A DNA stretch of 64,000 bases, taken from NCBI RefSeq assembly GCF_000830985.1, contig NZ_CP007151.1, forward strand, positions 1,550,001 through 1,614,000, written 5' to 3'. Below the pieces are notes generated by a model. It was not told the origin of the DNA, did no database searches, and saw only the letters and a list, made by a program, of their open reading frames with translations. Shown here one piece after another: positions 37,560-47,931 of the stretch. Each line of letters starts with the position of its first letter. Positions within the stretch are counted from its first letter, which is position 1. The translations under genes were made by a program, and so were the position numbers. This stretch comes from Marinobacter similis (GTDB taxonomy: Bacteria; Pseudomonadota; Gammaproteobacteria; Pseudomonadales; Oleiphilaceae).

Positions 37560-39157
37560 TTAACGTTGCGGGTTGGGTGAACCGGCAATCGGGTGGGCGA
37601 GGTAAGGGAATTCGGCCAGCAATGGGCTGGCTGTGACCGCCTTGTCTGTGAATTCCGTGTCTCGAGCCGTGGCATCGCCGGGCATTAGACTTTCGAAGTC
37701 CGGATGTACGGCGTTGAACCGATCTGCGTAGAGGACACCCATGGCCACACGCAAGGCGATATCAACGACGTCGTCAACTGGGCGTCTACCATTCGGGAAG
37801 CCTGCTAGGTCACCCAAGGAGCCCATGCCATCGGTTGCGATCACGCCCAGATCGTTCTGTTGCTCGACGGTCGGTTCGATGGCCGTGTTCAGTCGCAGCA
37901 TCTCGCCTAAAGTGACCTCGCCGCTGGGACGGTTCAAGCCTGGCACACCGTTCAGGAACGCCCAGATCAGGTCTGCTCGCGGGAATGCGGTAGGCGCATC
38001 GGCAGCTCCCGGGAAACCAGCGTTGTCAGCTTGCTCGCCAAACAGGATTTCTACTAATGCCGGCAGGGTTGGGGTCAAGACATAGGAAGCAAAGTTGTTT
38101 ACGTCGTCCTTGGGTTCACTGGCATTAAATTTGTCTTTGTCACGCAGTCCAATGACTACTTCATTGACCAAAGGTGAACCCAAGCGGGAGACCTGAGTGT
38201 AAGCTCCGCCCTCGACAGTCGCACCTTTGCCCATATCAGTATCGGTGAATTTGGTTGGTTCGGGATTGAGAACCGAGCTTGGCGCAGACTCGCCGTAGTC
38301 CAGCCCCCGATGACCGGTTCGCCGCCTGCTGTTAGACATTCGATCGGTACTTCGATGGCCAACGAGGTGACATTCTTGTCGTTTAAGATGTCGAGGTTGG
38401 AATTAGGGTCAGTGCCACGGCCATTAAACCCTGCGACATCTTCGAGTGGTAGATTAACCAGGTCGAAAATCTCGCCCAGGTTAACCGCAAAGGCCTCTTG
38501 CCGTTGTCCGACGAAGACACGGCCCATTCCACAGCCCGGGATGTTGATGTCGTTTACGTGACTCTTTGCGTAATCGGTATATTTGGAAATGGTTTTTGAA
38601 CCGATGTTGTCAGCCGGCTTACTGAAATCGGTGCCACCTGACATATCCGTTACTGCCTGAACAGTCCCGGTACGACGGTCGCCCCTGATAACGTCAATGG
38701 AATAGGTTTGACGAGACTGAAGCGCAGGATTATTGGCATCCGCGGTCGCGTCTGGCCCGAGAGCTGCTGCGGTTTTCAGCGGGATGGCAACGTCAGTACC
38801 ATCGATATTGAGAGTGAAGTCTTGGTTGACGGTCTCGAAGTCGAAACGGAACGTAACATCCTCAACCGCATCGCCATCATTATCGACGTGAATCTCGTAA
38901 ATCGCGTCTTCATCGAGATCGAAATAGTTCGGTCCGCCGTAAGCATCCTGAAGAGGCAGGTAGTTCGCAATCAGGGTCACGAAACCCTCGCGGCCTGTCT
39001 CATAACTGCGGAACATGTAAAAATCAGTACCGTCCACTTTTGGAACTTCGGTGATAAACGGAGCTTCCCGGTGGCTGGACGCCTGGCTCAGGCTGGCGCC
39101 TAAACAGATTCCCGCTACGGCGACTGCGAGGGCCGAGCGTTTGGTGGCTGTGTTCAT
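37560..39157 (-). CDS. Exported DUF4331 family protein (frame broken near 38277)
   Basis: 532 residues after repair. The signal peptide ends in LGASLSQA and the mature protein starts with SSHREAPFITEVPKVDGTDFYMFRS, the DUF4331 hallmark. Later VSRLGSPLVNEVVIGLRDKD is also typical. The frame is lost at 38275-38280; one base gives LRQASVLNPEPTKF. GAGGA precedes the ATG at 39157. The family has no established function. It is divergent from an ECF sigma factor gene and is probably its main target. Confidence 0.88.
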
Positions 39158-39211
39158 TGCGTGTTCCTCGTCTATTGTTGGGTTGTGCAAGAGAAGCAAC
39201 GGACGGCCTCG

Positions 39212-39266
39212 TGAGATAGATGCACACCCGGCTAAAAAAATATTTAAATTCATGTGCTGCATCTCA
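39212..39266. promoter_or_regulatory. Dyad in the divergent DUF4331 / ECF sigma promoter region
   Basis: TGAGATAGATGCACA (39212-39226) on the plus strand and TGAGATGCAGCACA on the minus strand (39266-39253) face each other across an AT-rich core (ctaaaaaaatatttaaattc). They could be two copies of the ECF promoter's recognition element, or one operator. Confidence 0.5.
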
Positions 39267-39311
39267 CCCGAGAGTCGGCGCGTACCCAAAACAACGATAA
39301 GTGGAGCTGAA

Positions 39312-39869
39312 ATGTCTCAAAATGACGCCAGTCAGGATGACCTGATGCGCCTTTTGATTGCGGTGTCCCACGAGGACCGACGTGCGTTCCAGCAAATGTA
39401 TGAGCTGATTTCCGGCCGAATGTACGGCGTTTGCCTGAAGCTGGCCGGGCAGCGGGAACTGGCGGAAGAAGCCTTGCAGGAGACATTTATTCAGATCTGG
39501 CATCACGCCCGTGAATATCACAGTGATCGCGGCACGCCTTTGGGCTGGATGATGACCATTGCTCGTTATCGGACCCTGGATTTGATGCGCGCCAGAAAAG
39601 TTCGACAACACGCGGGCGAAGACCAGTTGGAGCATGTGGAGGACCAGCGGGCCGGTCCGCTGGATGAATCGCTTCGCAGTGCCGGTGCCACCCAGTTGAC
39701 CGGGTGTCTGGAGGAACTGAGTGACGTGCAACGGGACAGCATTTTGCTGTCCTACTACAAGGGCCTCACCCACGACGAATTGTCGCAGGCGTTGAGTTCT
39801 CCGATCGGAACGGTCAAGAGCTGGATTCGGCGCGGTTTGATTGCCCTCAAGAGGTGTCTCGAAACATGA
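39312..39869 (+). CDS. ECF RNA polymerase sigma factor
   Basis: 185 residues. Region 2 (about 25-95) has AEEALQETFIQIWHHA; region 4 (about 130-180) has LSDVQRDSILLSYYKGLTHDEL and the recognition helix GTVKSWIRRGLIALK. The ATG at 39312 follows GTGGAGCTGA. The stop overlaps the anti-sigma start. It is SigK/SigJ-like in overall type; the exact ECF group is not clear. Confidence 0.9.
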   Translation: MSQNDASQDDLMRLLIAVSHEDRRAFQQMYELISGRMYGVCLKLAGQRELAEEALQETFIQIWHHAREYHSDRGTPLGWMMTIARYRTLDLMRARKVRQHAGEDQLEHVEDQRAGPLDESLRSAGATQLTGCLEELSDVQRDSILLSYYKGLTHDELSQALSSPIGTVKSWIRRGLIALKRCLET

Positions 39870-40558
39870 AAATGACAACGGAACGTATTGAGAGCCTCGC
39901 GGCAGAGTATGTGCTGGGCTCTCTGCATGGTCGGGCCCGTCGTCGGTTCGAGCGCTGGATGATGGAATCGGGCCGGGTGCGTCAGGAGGTTTGGTACTGG
40001 GAACAGAAACTGGGCCAGCTGTCTGCGGAAGTTCCGCCGGTGGAGCCGCCCAAATCAGCCTGGCAGGCGATTGAACGGCGGCTTTGGCCAGACACGGCCA
40101 AGTCCGGCGAGCAAGCGCGTTCAGGGCTGAGTTGGCTATGGCCGAGTTGGAGTCTGGTGGCAACAGCCGCCGCGGTGATGTTGGCGGTGGTGATTGTGCA
40201 GCAGCCGGCGCCGGCGCCCCAGCTTTCTGGCGCGATTGTCCAGGCTGATGTCAGTGACCCGCTCTGGCTGGTCAGTGAGTCCGGGCCGGACCGGTTGCTG
40301 AAATTGCGTTCGATTGCGGCCAGCGCGGCTGATGCGGGCAAGGATTACGAGCTCTGGATCGTGCCGGAGGACGGTCAGCCGTTATCGCTCGGGGTAATCC
40401 CGGCCGGTGGCGTACATCAGGTCACGTTGACTGACGAGGCTCGGACTGCGCTGTCCCAAAGCCGAACCCTGGCGATCAGTCTGGAGCCCCTGGGAGGTTC
40501 TCCGACGGGCGCTCCCACCGGCCCAATTCTGCACGTAACCAAACTGTATGAGCTATAA
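39866..40558 (+). CDS. RskA-like anti-sigma factor
   Basis: 230 residues with an N-terminal zinc-less anti-sigma domain (ESLAAEYVLGSLHGRARRRFERWM), one membrane helix (about 92-110, LVATAAAVMLAVVIVQQ), and a C-terminal RskA periplasmic domain (YELWIVPEDGQPLSLGVIPAGG). ATGA overlap with the sigma gene indicates coupling. It holds the sigma factor at the membrane until released by an envelope signal. Confidence 0.88.
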   Translation: MKMTTERIESLAAEYVLGSLHGRARRRFERWMMESGRVRQEVWYWEQKLGQLSAEVPPVEPPKSAWQAIERRLWPDTAKSGEQARSGLSWLWPSWSLVATAAAVMLAVVIVQQPAPAPQLSGAIVQADVSDPLWLVSESGPDRLLKLRSIAASAADAGKDYELWIVPEDGQPLSLGVIPAGGVHQVTLTDEARTALSQSRTLAISLEPLGGSPTGAPTGPILHVTKLYEL

Positions 40559-40564
40559 CGCCGC

Positions 40565-41986
40565 CTAACGGGCGGCCATCAGGGTCAGGCACAGCTGGGC
40601 GTTCTGGATGAAGTGTCCGAACGCCGTCAGCTGTTGCTCGGAGGGTGTGTAGTCGCCGGCGGCGTTGTCCGCATAGAACAGACCTACCAGGCGGTTGCCG
40701 GCCCGGAGAGGGCCGATCAGAGCCGGTACCTGGCCGAGCCAGCGGTCGTAGCCCACGGAACCGGCCTTTTCCCCGGGCCGGTAGATGAAGCAGCCTTTTT
40801 CCGGTAACAGGCCGCCCAGCATGCCGCTGCCGTCCTTTGAGATGGTGAGGTGGTCGCGCCAGCCCTCGGTGCCCCGGCCACTGAGTTTTCGTGGCACCAG
40901 AACCTGTCCGTCCTTATCCCCCATCAACAGGGCTACCCGTTGCATGCCGATGACCCGATGTATGCCCTCAATTACCAGCTCGCAGATCTCGTTAATATTG
41001 GGCTGTTCGGCCAGGCTATGGGTCAGGTCGCGGAGGATCTGCAACTGTAACTCCGGATCCATCTCCGGGGCTTGGGTCTTGCTGAGATCATCGGCTTTGC
41101 GATTGCCGGGCATCAGTGCGGTGACTTGGGGAATGCCAAGGGAAATGGCGACCCGTGCGGCTTCCGAGGCGTTGACCTTGATCCGGTCTCGAACGGTCGC
41201 CGGGTTTTCGTCGATGTCCTTGCCCAACTGCTCCAGCACCTTGTCCATTTCGGCGCCACTCCAGCCCTGTTCTGACAGTCGGGCCATTTCCACCGAATGG
41301 CGCACCAGGCTGGCGGCCGGGGAATTGGCTGGCCCCGACGAGACCACATCGCGGATAAACGGGCCCAATGACCAGGCTTCGACCAGGCCACGGGTGATTT
41401 CGGTAAAGGTGGAATGCAGCACCGCCTTCTGGGCCGGCACAGGGGCTTCTTCCAGCCGCAGGAGCTGCTCCAGTTCGTTGGCCTGATCGGTCTCGCAGGA
41501 CCAGAACGCCAGCTCACCAATGTTCATCAGCAGGGCACCAATGAACACTTCTTCGAGGGCGGTTTCGTTGCGTTTGGGCATCAGGCACCGGGCCTGAACC
41601 GCGGCGTGGATGGCCCGGGCCAGGCAGCTCAGCAGGTGCGGTCGGTCGTTGCGTTGTAAAAGCGCGTCGACAATCAGCGATGAAATGGCCATGGATTTCA
41701 CCGCATCAAAGCCGATAAGGGTGATGGCGCGGCTGACGGTACTGACCTGGGTTCGGGTCTGGTTATAGAACACGGTGTTGGACAGCCGTAGCACCTGGGA
41801 GGTGAGCTGGGCATCATTCAGGATGACATTGGCCAATTCGTTGACCGTGCTGTTGCGGTTGTCGGCCAATTCATTGATACGCCGCAGTGTGTTGGCCAGA
41901 ACCGGCAATTCTACCTTGCTCAGGTAGGTTACCCAGGCCTGGGTCGACGTCATCCTTGCAGGGGTGGTCTTGTTGTCAGTGGTCAC
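40565..41986 (-). CDS. HDOD domain protein with C-terminal GAF-like domain
   Basis: About 473 residues. The HDOD domain is about 10-215 (LPVLANTLRRINELA, NDAQLTSQVLRLSNT, RAITLIGFDAVK) and lacks the HD residues of true phosphohydrolases. Residues about 305-470 resemble a GAF sensor (ELVIEGIHRVIGMQRVALLMGDKDG). Such proteins act in signalling, often c-di-GMP or chemotaxis linked. Start is uncertain: GTG at 41986, ATG at 41953 or TTG at 42034. GCCGCC/GGCGGC (40560-40576) at the stop could end both convergent genes. Confidence 0.82.
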   Translation of the reverse strand: MTTDNKTTPARMTSTQAWVTYLSKVELPVLANTLRRINELADNRNSTVNELANVILNDAQLTSQVLRLSNTVFYNQTRTQVSTVSRAITLIGFDAVKSMAISSLIVDALLQRNDRPHLLSCLARAIHAAVQARCLMPKRNETALEEVFIGALLMNIGELAFWSCETDQANELEQLLRLEEAPVPAQKAVLHSTFTEITRGLVEAWSLGPFIRDVVSSGPANSPAASLVRHSVEMARLSEQGWSGAEMDKVLEQLGKDIDENPATVRDRIKVNASEAARVAISLGIPQVTALMPGNRKADDLSKTQAPEMDPELQLQILRDLTHSLAEQPNINEICELVIEGIHRVIGMQRVALLMGDKDGQVLVPRKLSGRGTEGWRDHLTISKDGSGMLGGLLPEKGCFIYRPGEKAGSVGYDRWLGQVPALIGPLRAGNRLVGLFYADNAAGDYTPSEQQLTAFGHFIQNAQLCLTLMAAR

Positions 41987-42115
41987 GGTGGTGGTCTCGG
42001 GGCGGTGATTGTTAGGATTTGGAGCGCCTTTCAAATCAGTCTAATGCACCGCGGGAGTGGGTGTCAGGTAACGGTTTGTGTAAGGGCAACTACCCACATG
42101 GGCGACATGCCCCGG

Positions 42116-42146
42116 ATTCGGGTTTGGCGCCCGAATGGGCTATAAT
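42116..42146 (+). promoter_or_regulatory. metN promoter with overlapping dyad
   Basis: A perfect TATAAT (42141-42146) lies 38 bases before the metN GTG. An inverted repeat, ATTCGGG/CCCGAAT with a 7-base spacer (42116-42136), covers the place of a -35 box, which is poor. The dyad could be an operator. Confidence 0.5.
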
Positions 42147-42183
42147 CGCCGGCTTTAATCGCTGCACCCACAAGGCGCTGACC

Positions 42184-43191
42184 GTGATTGTATTTGACCA
42201 GGTACAGAAGTCGTATCAGGTGGAAGGCCGGGCGATCCCCGCGCTCCATCCCACAGATATGACCATTGAAACCGGCGAGGTGTTTGGCATCGTCGGTCAC
42301 TCCGGCGCGGGCAAGTCCACGCTGGTTCGTCTGATCAATCTGCTTGAGCCGCCCTCCGGCGGTCGGATTCTGATCGACGACGAGAACATCACCCACTACA
42401 GCGCGTCTGAGTTGCGCGCCTTCCGGCGCAAGGTTGGAATGATTTTTCAGCACTTCAACCTGCTGTCGTCAAAAACTGTGGCCGACAACATCGCGTTTCC
42501 CATGAAGCTGGCGGGTATTTACTCGAAAGCGGAAATCCGGGACCGGGTGCAGGAACTGTTGGCCCGGGTCAGCCTGAGTGACCATGCCAACAAGTACCCG
42601 TCGCAGCTGTCTGGCGGTCAGAAACAGCGGGTCGGTATTGCCCGTGCGTTGGCCTGCCGTCCAACCATCCTGCTGTGTGATGAAGCCACCAGCGCCCTGG
42701 ACCCGCAAACCACCCAGTCGGTGTTGAGGCTGCTGGCGGACATTAACCGCGAGCTGGGTCTGACCATCGTTCTGATCACCCATGAAATGGACGTGGTGCG
42801 CCGGGTATGCGACCGGGTCGCGGTGATGGATGCCGGCCGTGTGGTGGAAATGGGGCCGGTTAGCGAGGTGTTCCTGCATCCGCAACACCCAACCACCCGG
42901 GATTTTGTGTTCGAAAGCGAGAGCATCGATAGCGAGGAGATGCAGGAAGATCTGCAGAAGGCCAAAGGCCGTATCATGCGTCTCACGTTCAAGGGCGATG
43001 CCACCTACAAGCCCTTGTTGGGCAGTGTGGCACGCGAATCCGGGGTCGATTTCAGCATCCTGTCCGGGCGTATTGATCACATCAAGGACACACCCTACGG
43101 GCAGCTCACCCTGTCGCTGGTCGGTGGCGATCTGGATGTTGCCATGAGCGCGCTCAAAGCCGCCGACGTTCACGTGGAGGTTCTGCGCTGA
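42184..43191 (+). CDS. metN: D/L-methionine ABC transporter ATP-binding protein
   Basis: 335 residues. Walker [10 protein letters not shown] (about 38), Q-loop FQHFNLL, signature [15 protein letters not shown] (about 140), Walker [13 protein letters not shown], switch ITHEMDVV. The C-terminal NIL domain (about 265-335), which binds methionine and inhibits uptake, is present. The GTG start follows AAGGCG. The stop overlaps the metI start by one base. Confidence 0.95.
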   Translation: MIVFDQVQKSYQVEGRAIPALHPTDMTIETGEVFGIVGHSGAGKSTLVRLINLLEPPSGGRILIDDENITHYSASELRAFRRKVGMIFQHFNLLSSKTVADNIAFPMKLAGIYSKAEIRDRVQELLARVSLSDHANKYPSQLSGGQKQRVGIARALACRPTILLCDEATSALDPQTTQSVLRLLADINRELGLTIVLITHEMDVVRRVCDRVAVMDAGRVVEMGPVSEVFLHPQHPTTRDFVFESESIDSEEMQEDLQKAKGRIMRLTFKGDATYKPLLGSVARESGVDFSILSGRIDHIKDTPYGQLTLSLVGGDLDVAMSALKAADVHVEVLR

Positions 43192-43868
43192 TGGAAGCCT
43201 TGATGGACGGATTGTTGAGTAACGTGGACTGGTCGGAAATTGGCCTGGCCAGCTGGGACACCCTGATCATGGTAGGCATGTCCCTGCTGTTCAGTGTGTT
43301 GATCGGTTTGCCGATCGGGGTTCTGCTGTTCCTGACGGGTAAGCGCCAGTTGCTGGAGCAGCCGGCGGCCTACGCGGTGTTGTCGTTCGTGGTGAACGTG
43401 CTACGGTCGGTGCCCTTTATCATCCTGCTGATCGTGATGATTCCGTTCACGGTGATGCTGATTGGCACCTCGCTGGGTGTCGCCGGTGCCATACCGCCGC
43501 TGGTAGCAGGTGGAGCGCCATTTTTTGCCCGGCTGGTGGAGACGTCGCTGCGCGAGGTTGATCGCGGCATTATCGAAGCGACCCAGGCCATGGGCGCAAG
43601 CGTTAAACAGATCGTGTTCGGCGCCCTGTTGCCAGAGGCCCTGCCGGGTATTATCGCAGGCATTACCGTCACCGCGATCACACTGGTGTCCTACGCGGCA
43701 ATGTCTGGTGTCATTGGTGGCGGTGGTCTGGGCGATCTGGCGATCCGCTTTGGCTACCAACGTTTTCAGACCGATGTCATGGTCATTACCGTGGCATTGT
43801 TGGTGATTTTTGTTCAGGTGCTGCAAATGCTGGGCGACCGTCTGGTGCTGCATTTCAGCCGTAAATAA
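43191..43868 (+). CDS. metI: Methionine ABC transporter permease
   Basis: 225 residues, five to six helices, with the EAA-type loop EATQAMGASVKQIVFGALLPEALPG and the MetI ending SGVIGGGGLGDLAIRFGYQRF. The inner-membrane channel for methionine, between metN and metQ. Confidence 0.95.
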   Translation: MEALMDGLLSNVDWSEIGLASWDTLIMVGMSLLFSVLIGLPIGVLLFLTGKRQLLEQPAAYAVLSFVVNVLRSVPFIILLIVMIPFTVMLIGTSLGVAGAIPPLVAGGAPFFARLVETSLREVDRGIIEATQAMGASVKQIVFGALLPEALPGIIAGITVTAITLVSYAAMSGVIGGGGLGDLAIRFGYQRFQTDVMVITVALLVIFVQVLQMLGDRLVLHFSRK

Positions 43869-43888
43869 TTCAAACAGGAGATAATCTT

Positions 43889-44671
43889 ATGAACCTCAAG
43901 CAATCATTGGCGGCGCTGGCCGCAGCTGCAACTTTTTCTGTTGCTGCATCTGCCGAAGAACTGTCCGTGGCAGCAACACCGGTGCCGCACGCTGAAATCC
44001 TCGAATTCGTAAAGCCAGCTCTGGCCGAGCAGGGCGTCGAGCTGGATGTGAAAGTATTCACTGATTACATCCAGCCCAACATCCAGGTTGATCAGAAGCG
44101 TATGGACGCCAACTTCTTCCAGCACCAGCCGTACCTGGATGAATTCAACGCTGGCCGTGGCACCGAGCTGGTCACTGTGACGGGTGTCCACGTGGAGCCG
44201 TTCGGCGCCTATTCCAGCAAGATTGATTCCCTGGAAGATCTGGAAGACGGCGCAGTCGTGGCCATTCCCAACGATCCCACCAACGGCGGTCGTGCCCTGC
44301 TGCTGCTCCAGAAAGCCGGCCTGATCACCCTTGAGGATGCCAGCAAGATCACTGCGACACCCCGTGACATTGCTGACAACCCGAAAGATCTCGACTTCAA
44401 GGAACTGGAAGCCGCTACTCTGCCGCGCATCCTGAACCAGGTCGACGTGGCTCTGATCAACACCAACTATGCGCTGGAAGCGGGCCTGAACCCGACTGAA
44501 GATGCGCTGGTGATTGAAGGTTCTGATTCGCCCTACGTGAACATCCTGGTTGCCCGTCCGGACAACAAGGACAGCGAAGCGATGAAGAAGCTGGCCGCGG
44601 CACTGAACTCTGATGCTGTTAAGGCGTTCATCATGGACAACTACGAAGGTGCCGTCGTTCCGGCATTCTGA
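43889..44671 (+). CDS. metQ: Methionine-binding protein (NlpA family)
   Basis: 260 residues. The MetQ fold is shown by VGATPVPHAEIL-like start (AATPVPHAEILEF), QVDQKRMDANFFQHQPYLDEF and IPNDPTNGGRALLLLQ. The signal ends in SVAASA and has no Cys, so unlike E. coli MetQ it should be soluble in the periplasm and not a lipoprotein. AGGAGA precedes the ATG. Followed by a strong terminator. Confidence 0.93.
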   Translation: MNLKQSLAALAAAATFSVAASAEELSVAATPVPHAEILEFVKPALAEQGVELDVKVFTDYIQPNIQVDQKRMDANFFQHQPYLDEFNAGRGTELVTVTGVHVEPFGAYSSKIDSLEDLEDGAVVAIPNDPTNGGRALLLLQKAGLITLEDASKITATPRDIADNPKDLDFKELEAATLPRILNQVDVALINTNYALEAGLNPTEDALVIEGSDSPYVNILVARPDNKDSEAMKKLAAALNSDAVKAFIMDNYEGAVVPAF

Positions 44672-44704
44672 TGGCGACCGCCCTCGCGGGCGGTGATTGT
44701 CCGG

Positions 44705-44741
44705 TAAAAAGCCAGCGGCCGTGTGCCGCTGGCTTTTTTTT
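44705..44741 (+). terminator. Terminator after metQ
   Basis: AAAAAGCCAGCGGC-CGTGT-GCCGCTGGC followed by eight T: a textbook intrinsic terminator. Confidence 0.93.
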
Positions 44742-44839
44742 GGCCTTTTGCCAACCGCCTGTCAAATTAAGGTCATGCTAACGTAACTCTGTGAGTGAAC
44801 ACTGACTCGTCAGTACATTCATTTCAAAAGGAGCTGGAT

Positions 44840-46140
44840 ATGAAGTTACGCATACTGGTAGGCATGGTGTTGTGTTCGATGTCTCTCGCGGTGCCCTTCA
44901 CAGTGGCTCAGGCCTCGTCCAATGCCGACGGCGCTGAGGCTGGTCCGAGGCAGAGCGTCACTATGGCAAAGGCAGTGAGTCTGTTGAAGTAGGGCCGCGT
45001 CCGTTCTGGCTGGTGGACGACATGGATGAGGGCCCGCTGAAACAGCGCCTGCAGGCCTGTCGTACCAAGAACATGAAGCGAACGGATTTCTCCATTGGTC
45101 ATCGGGGCGCCCCGCTTCAGTTCCCGGAACATACCCGTGAATCCTACATTGCCGCCGCCCGCATGGGCGCAGGTATTGTCGAGTGCGATGTGGCTTTTAC
45201 CAAGGATCGGCAACTGGTCTGCCGTCATGCCCAGAACGATCTTCACACCACCACCAACATCGTCACCGTGCCCGAACTGAATGCCAAGTGCACCCAGCCG
45301 TTTGTGCCGGCAGATCCGGCTAGCGGCCAAGAGGCGCAGGCGGAATGCCGGACCAGTGATATCACCCTGGCCGAGTTCAAGTCGCTTGAAGGCAAGATGG
45401 ATGCTTACGATCCCATGGCGACAACGCCTGAAGAGTATGTCGGCGGTACCGCGGACTGGCGCACCGACCTTTACTCTTCACGCGGCACCTTGATGAGTCA
45501 CAAGGAGAGTATCGAGCTGTTCAAGACTCTGGGGGTGAAATTCACGCCGGAACTGAAAACGCCGGTGGTGGAGATGCCATTCGAGGGCGAATACAGCCAG
45601 CAGGATTATGCTCGACAGTTGATCGCCGAGTATCGCGAAGCCGGCGTGAACTCGAATGATGTCTGGCCGCAATCCTTCAATCTGGATGACGTTCTGTTCT
45701 GGGTGAACGAAACACCCCGTTATGGCCGTCAGGCGGTGTTCCTCGATGAGGCCGCACACACAGAAGATAATAGTTCCCTGGCCTACATGGAGGGATTAAA
45801 GAAGCAGGGCGTGAACATCCTGGCACCGGCGATCTGGAAGATGTTGACGCTGAACAGCCACCAGGAAATTGTGCCATCGGAATACGCCAGGAATGCCGGC
45901 ATGGCTGGCCTCGATATGATCGCCTGGTCGCTTGAACGCAGTGGCCCGTTGGCTGAAGGCGGCGGCTGGTACTACCAGAGCGTGACCGACGCCATCAACA
46001 ACGACGGCGACATGCTGACCGTTCTTGACGTGCTGGCCCGGGAGGTTGGCGTTATCGCGGTCTTCTCCGACTGGCCGGCAACGACGACTTTCTATGCCAA
46101 TTGCATGGGGTTCGCGGGCAAGGGAAACGCCCCGAAATGA
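44840..46140 (+). CDS. Secreted glycerophosphodiester phosphodiesterase (frame broken at about 44945-44990)
   Basis: 433 residues after repair. Signal peptide [25 protein letters not shown]. The GDPD domain has the catalytic [12 protein letters not shown] motif with conserved His and Glu, and [11 protein letters not shown] metal ligands. The frame is lost in the short region before [18 protein letters not shown]; one missing base joins them, though its exact place is not clear. It hydrolyses glycerophosphodiesters to glycerol 3-phosphate in the periplasm. AGGAGC precedes the ATG at 44840. Confidence 0.86.
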
Positions 46141-46281
46141 ACAGAATATGACAATATTGTAGCCCGGTTTTAACCCCCATACGGCAGGAATCCAGTTAGG
46201 GTTAGTTCAAGCAATCGCGACGTAGGTGTCTGATTGCCTGAGAGAAAGGACGACATCCGAACTCACTAGGAGGACTGCCTT

Positions 46282-46859
46282 ATGAAGACCACAACCCGTT
46301 TTGCCTGTGCCACGGTTCTGACTGCAACTGCGTTCACCGCGCCAGCTGCCTGGGCTCAGTCTGGTGTTGATCGGGAGCAGACCGGGCCTTACATCAGCGG
46401 TAGCTACGGTGCTACAAGGCCCACGGTGGTGAATTCGAAGATGAAAACGACATGCTTGGCGCAGCTCTGGGTTATCAGTTCAACCCGTTCTTTGCCCTGG
46501 AAGCGGAATACATCGACTTTGGTAATTTCGGCGAAGACGATGTTGAAGGCAAGCTCAAAGGTGCTGGACTTAGCGCCATTGGCCGCCTCCCGCTAACTGA
46601 CAGCTTCGGCGTATACGGTAAGGTGGGTGCCTTTGCATCAGCGTTCGACGTGGACGCGTTTGATGAAGACGAAACCTACGATGAGGTCAGTCCATTTGTG
46701 GGTGCCGGTGTCGATTTCCGGGTTACGCGCCAGCTGACCGCGTTTGCCGAGTACAACCACTACAACGTGGATATTGACGAGGATGACTTCAATGGTCAGG
46801 TCACCAACGATGGGCCTGAGTTTGATACGGGTCGGGTCGGTCTGAAGTACCAGTTCTAA
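46282..46859 (+). CDS. Outer-membrane beta-barrel (OmpA/porin-like) protein (frame broken near 46411)
   Basis: 192 residues after repair. Signal ends in APAAWA. It then has GPYISGSYGG, alternating beta strands such as LGAALGYQFNPFFALEAEYIDFG, and a final strand RVGLKYQF ending in Phe, the barrel assembly signal. One G restores SYGGYKAHGGEFEDEN. An eight-stranded barrel is expected. No OmpA-type peptidoglycan domain. Confidence 0.85.
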
Positions 46860-46887
46860 GGAACACTGCAAGTACACGGACTACAAG

Positions 46888-46909
46888 GGGCACGGCATCG
46901 GCCGTGCCC
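46888..46909. terminator. Hairpin between convergent porin and cysK genes
   Basis: GGGCACGGC-ATCG-GCCGTGCCC, a perfect 9-bp stem with a tetraloop. There is no long T run, so termination may be weak. Confidence 0.55.
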
Positions 46910-46920
46910 TACATTCATCT

Positions 46921-47892
46921 TTACTGCTTGTTTTCCAGATCGCCAAATCGGTCGGCAAACAGCGCCGACGACAGATAGCGTTCCGCGGAATCCGGCAGCA
47001 CCACCACGATATTCTTGCCTTTGTGCTCTGGTTGTTCGCTGACACGTACTGCCGCAACCACCGCCGCACCGCATGAGATGCCGCAAAGAATGCCCTCTTC
47101 CTGCATCAGGCGATGGGCCATCTCCATGGCCTCGTCATTGGATACTGTCTCGACCTGATCCACCATTTCCATATCGAGATTCTTCGGCACAAAGCCGGCG
47201 CCAATGCCCTGGATCTTGTGGGGAGCAGGTTTCGGTTCTTCACCGTTGAGGGTCTGGGTAATGACCGGTGAGTCGGTTGGTTCGACGGCCACCGTGGTGA
47301 TCTTCTTGCCCCGGGTTTCTTTGATATAGCGTGATACGCCGGTCAGTGTGCCGCCGGTGCCGACGCCAGACACAAAGATGTCGATTTCGCCGTCGGTGTC
47401 CTGCCAGATTTCCGGCCCGGTGGTGTCTTCGTGAATTCGGGGATTGGCCGGATTCTGGAATTGCTGGGGCAGGAAGTGGTTATCCGGGTCAGAGGCAAAG
47501 ATTTCTTCCGCCTTGGCGATCGCTCCGGGCATGCCTTTGGCGGGCTCGGTGAGTACCAGCTCGGCGCCCAGGGCCTTGAGTACCTTGCGCCGTTCCAGGC
47601 TCATGGACGACGGCATGGTGAGCAGCAGCTTATAGCCGCGGGCGGCCGCCACGAACGCCAGGGCAATGCCGGTATTGCCACTGGTGGGTTCGACAATGGT
47701 CATGCCCGGTTTCAGGGTGCCGCGCTTCTCGGCATCCCAGATCATGGCAGAACCGATGCGGCATTTGACGGAATAGGCGGGGTTGCGGCCTTCAATCTTG
47801 GCCCAGATGGTGGCCCCGTCGCTTACCCGGTTCAGCTGAACCAGGGGGGTGTTGCCGATGGAAAGGGAATTGTCCTGATAGATGCGTGCCAT
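46921..47892 (-). CDS. cysK: Cysteine synthase A (O-acetylserine sulfhydrylase)
   Basis: 323 residues. PLP Lys in [11 protein letters not shown], the substrate loop TSGNTG, and [10 protein letters not shown] for the phosphate. It makes cysteine from O-acetylserine and sulfide. The ATG at 47892 follows GGAGGACACC. The family usually reads SVKDRI; here it is SVKCRI, a Cys at a mostly Asp position, worth checking. Confidence 0.92.
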   Translation of the reverse strand: MARIYQDNSLSIGNTPLVQLNRVSDGATIWAKIEGRNPAYSVKCRIGSAMIWDAEKRGTLKPGMTIVEPTSGNTGIALAFVAAARGYKLLLTMPSSMSLERRKVLKALGAELVLTEPAKGMPGAIAKAEEIFASDPDNHFLPQQFQNPANPRIHEDTTGPEIWQDTDGEIDIFVSGVGTGGTLTGVSRYIKETRGKKITTVAVEPTDSPVITQTLNGEEPKPAPHKIQGIGAGFVPKNLDMEMVDQVETVSNDEAMEMAHRLMQEEGILCGISCGAAVVAAVRVSEQPEHKGKNIVVVLPDSAERYLSSALFADRFGDLENKQ

Positions 47893-47931
47893 GGTGTCCT
47901 CCTTGCGATTTTTCCTGCAGTCTAGCACCCA

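Noticed and set aside
42100..42183. SAM riboswitch before metN
   Set aside because: The stretch is too short, and the visible dyad overlaps the promoter rather than lying in the transcript.
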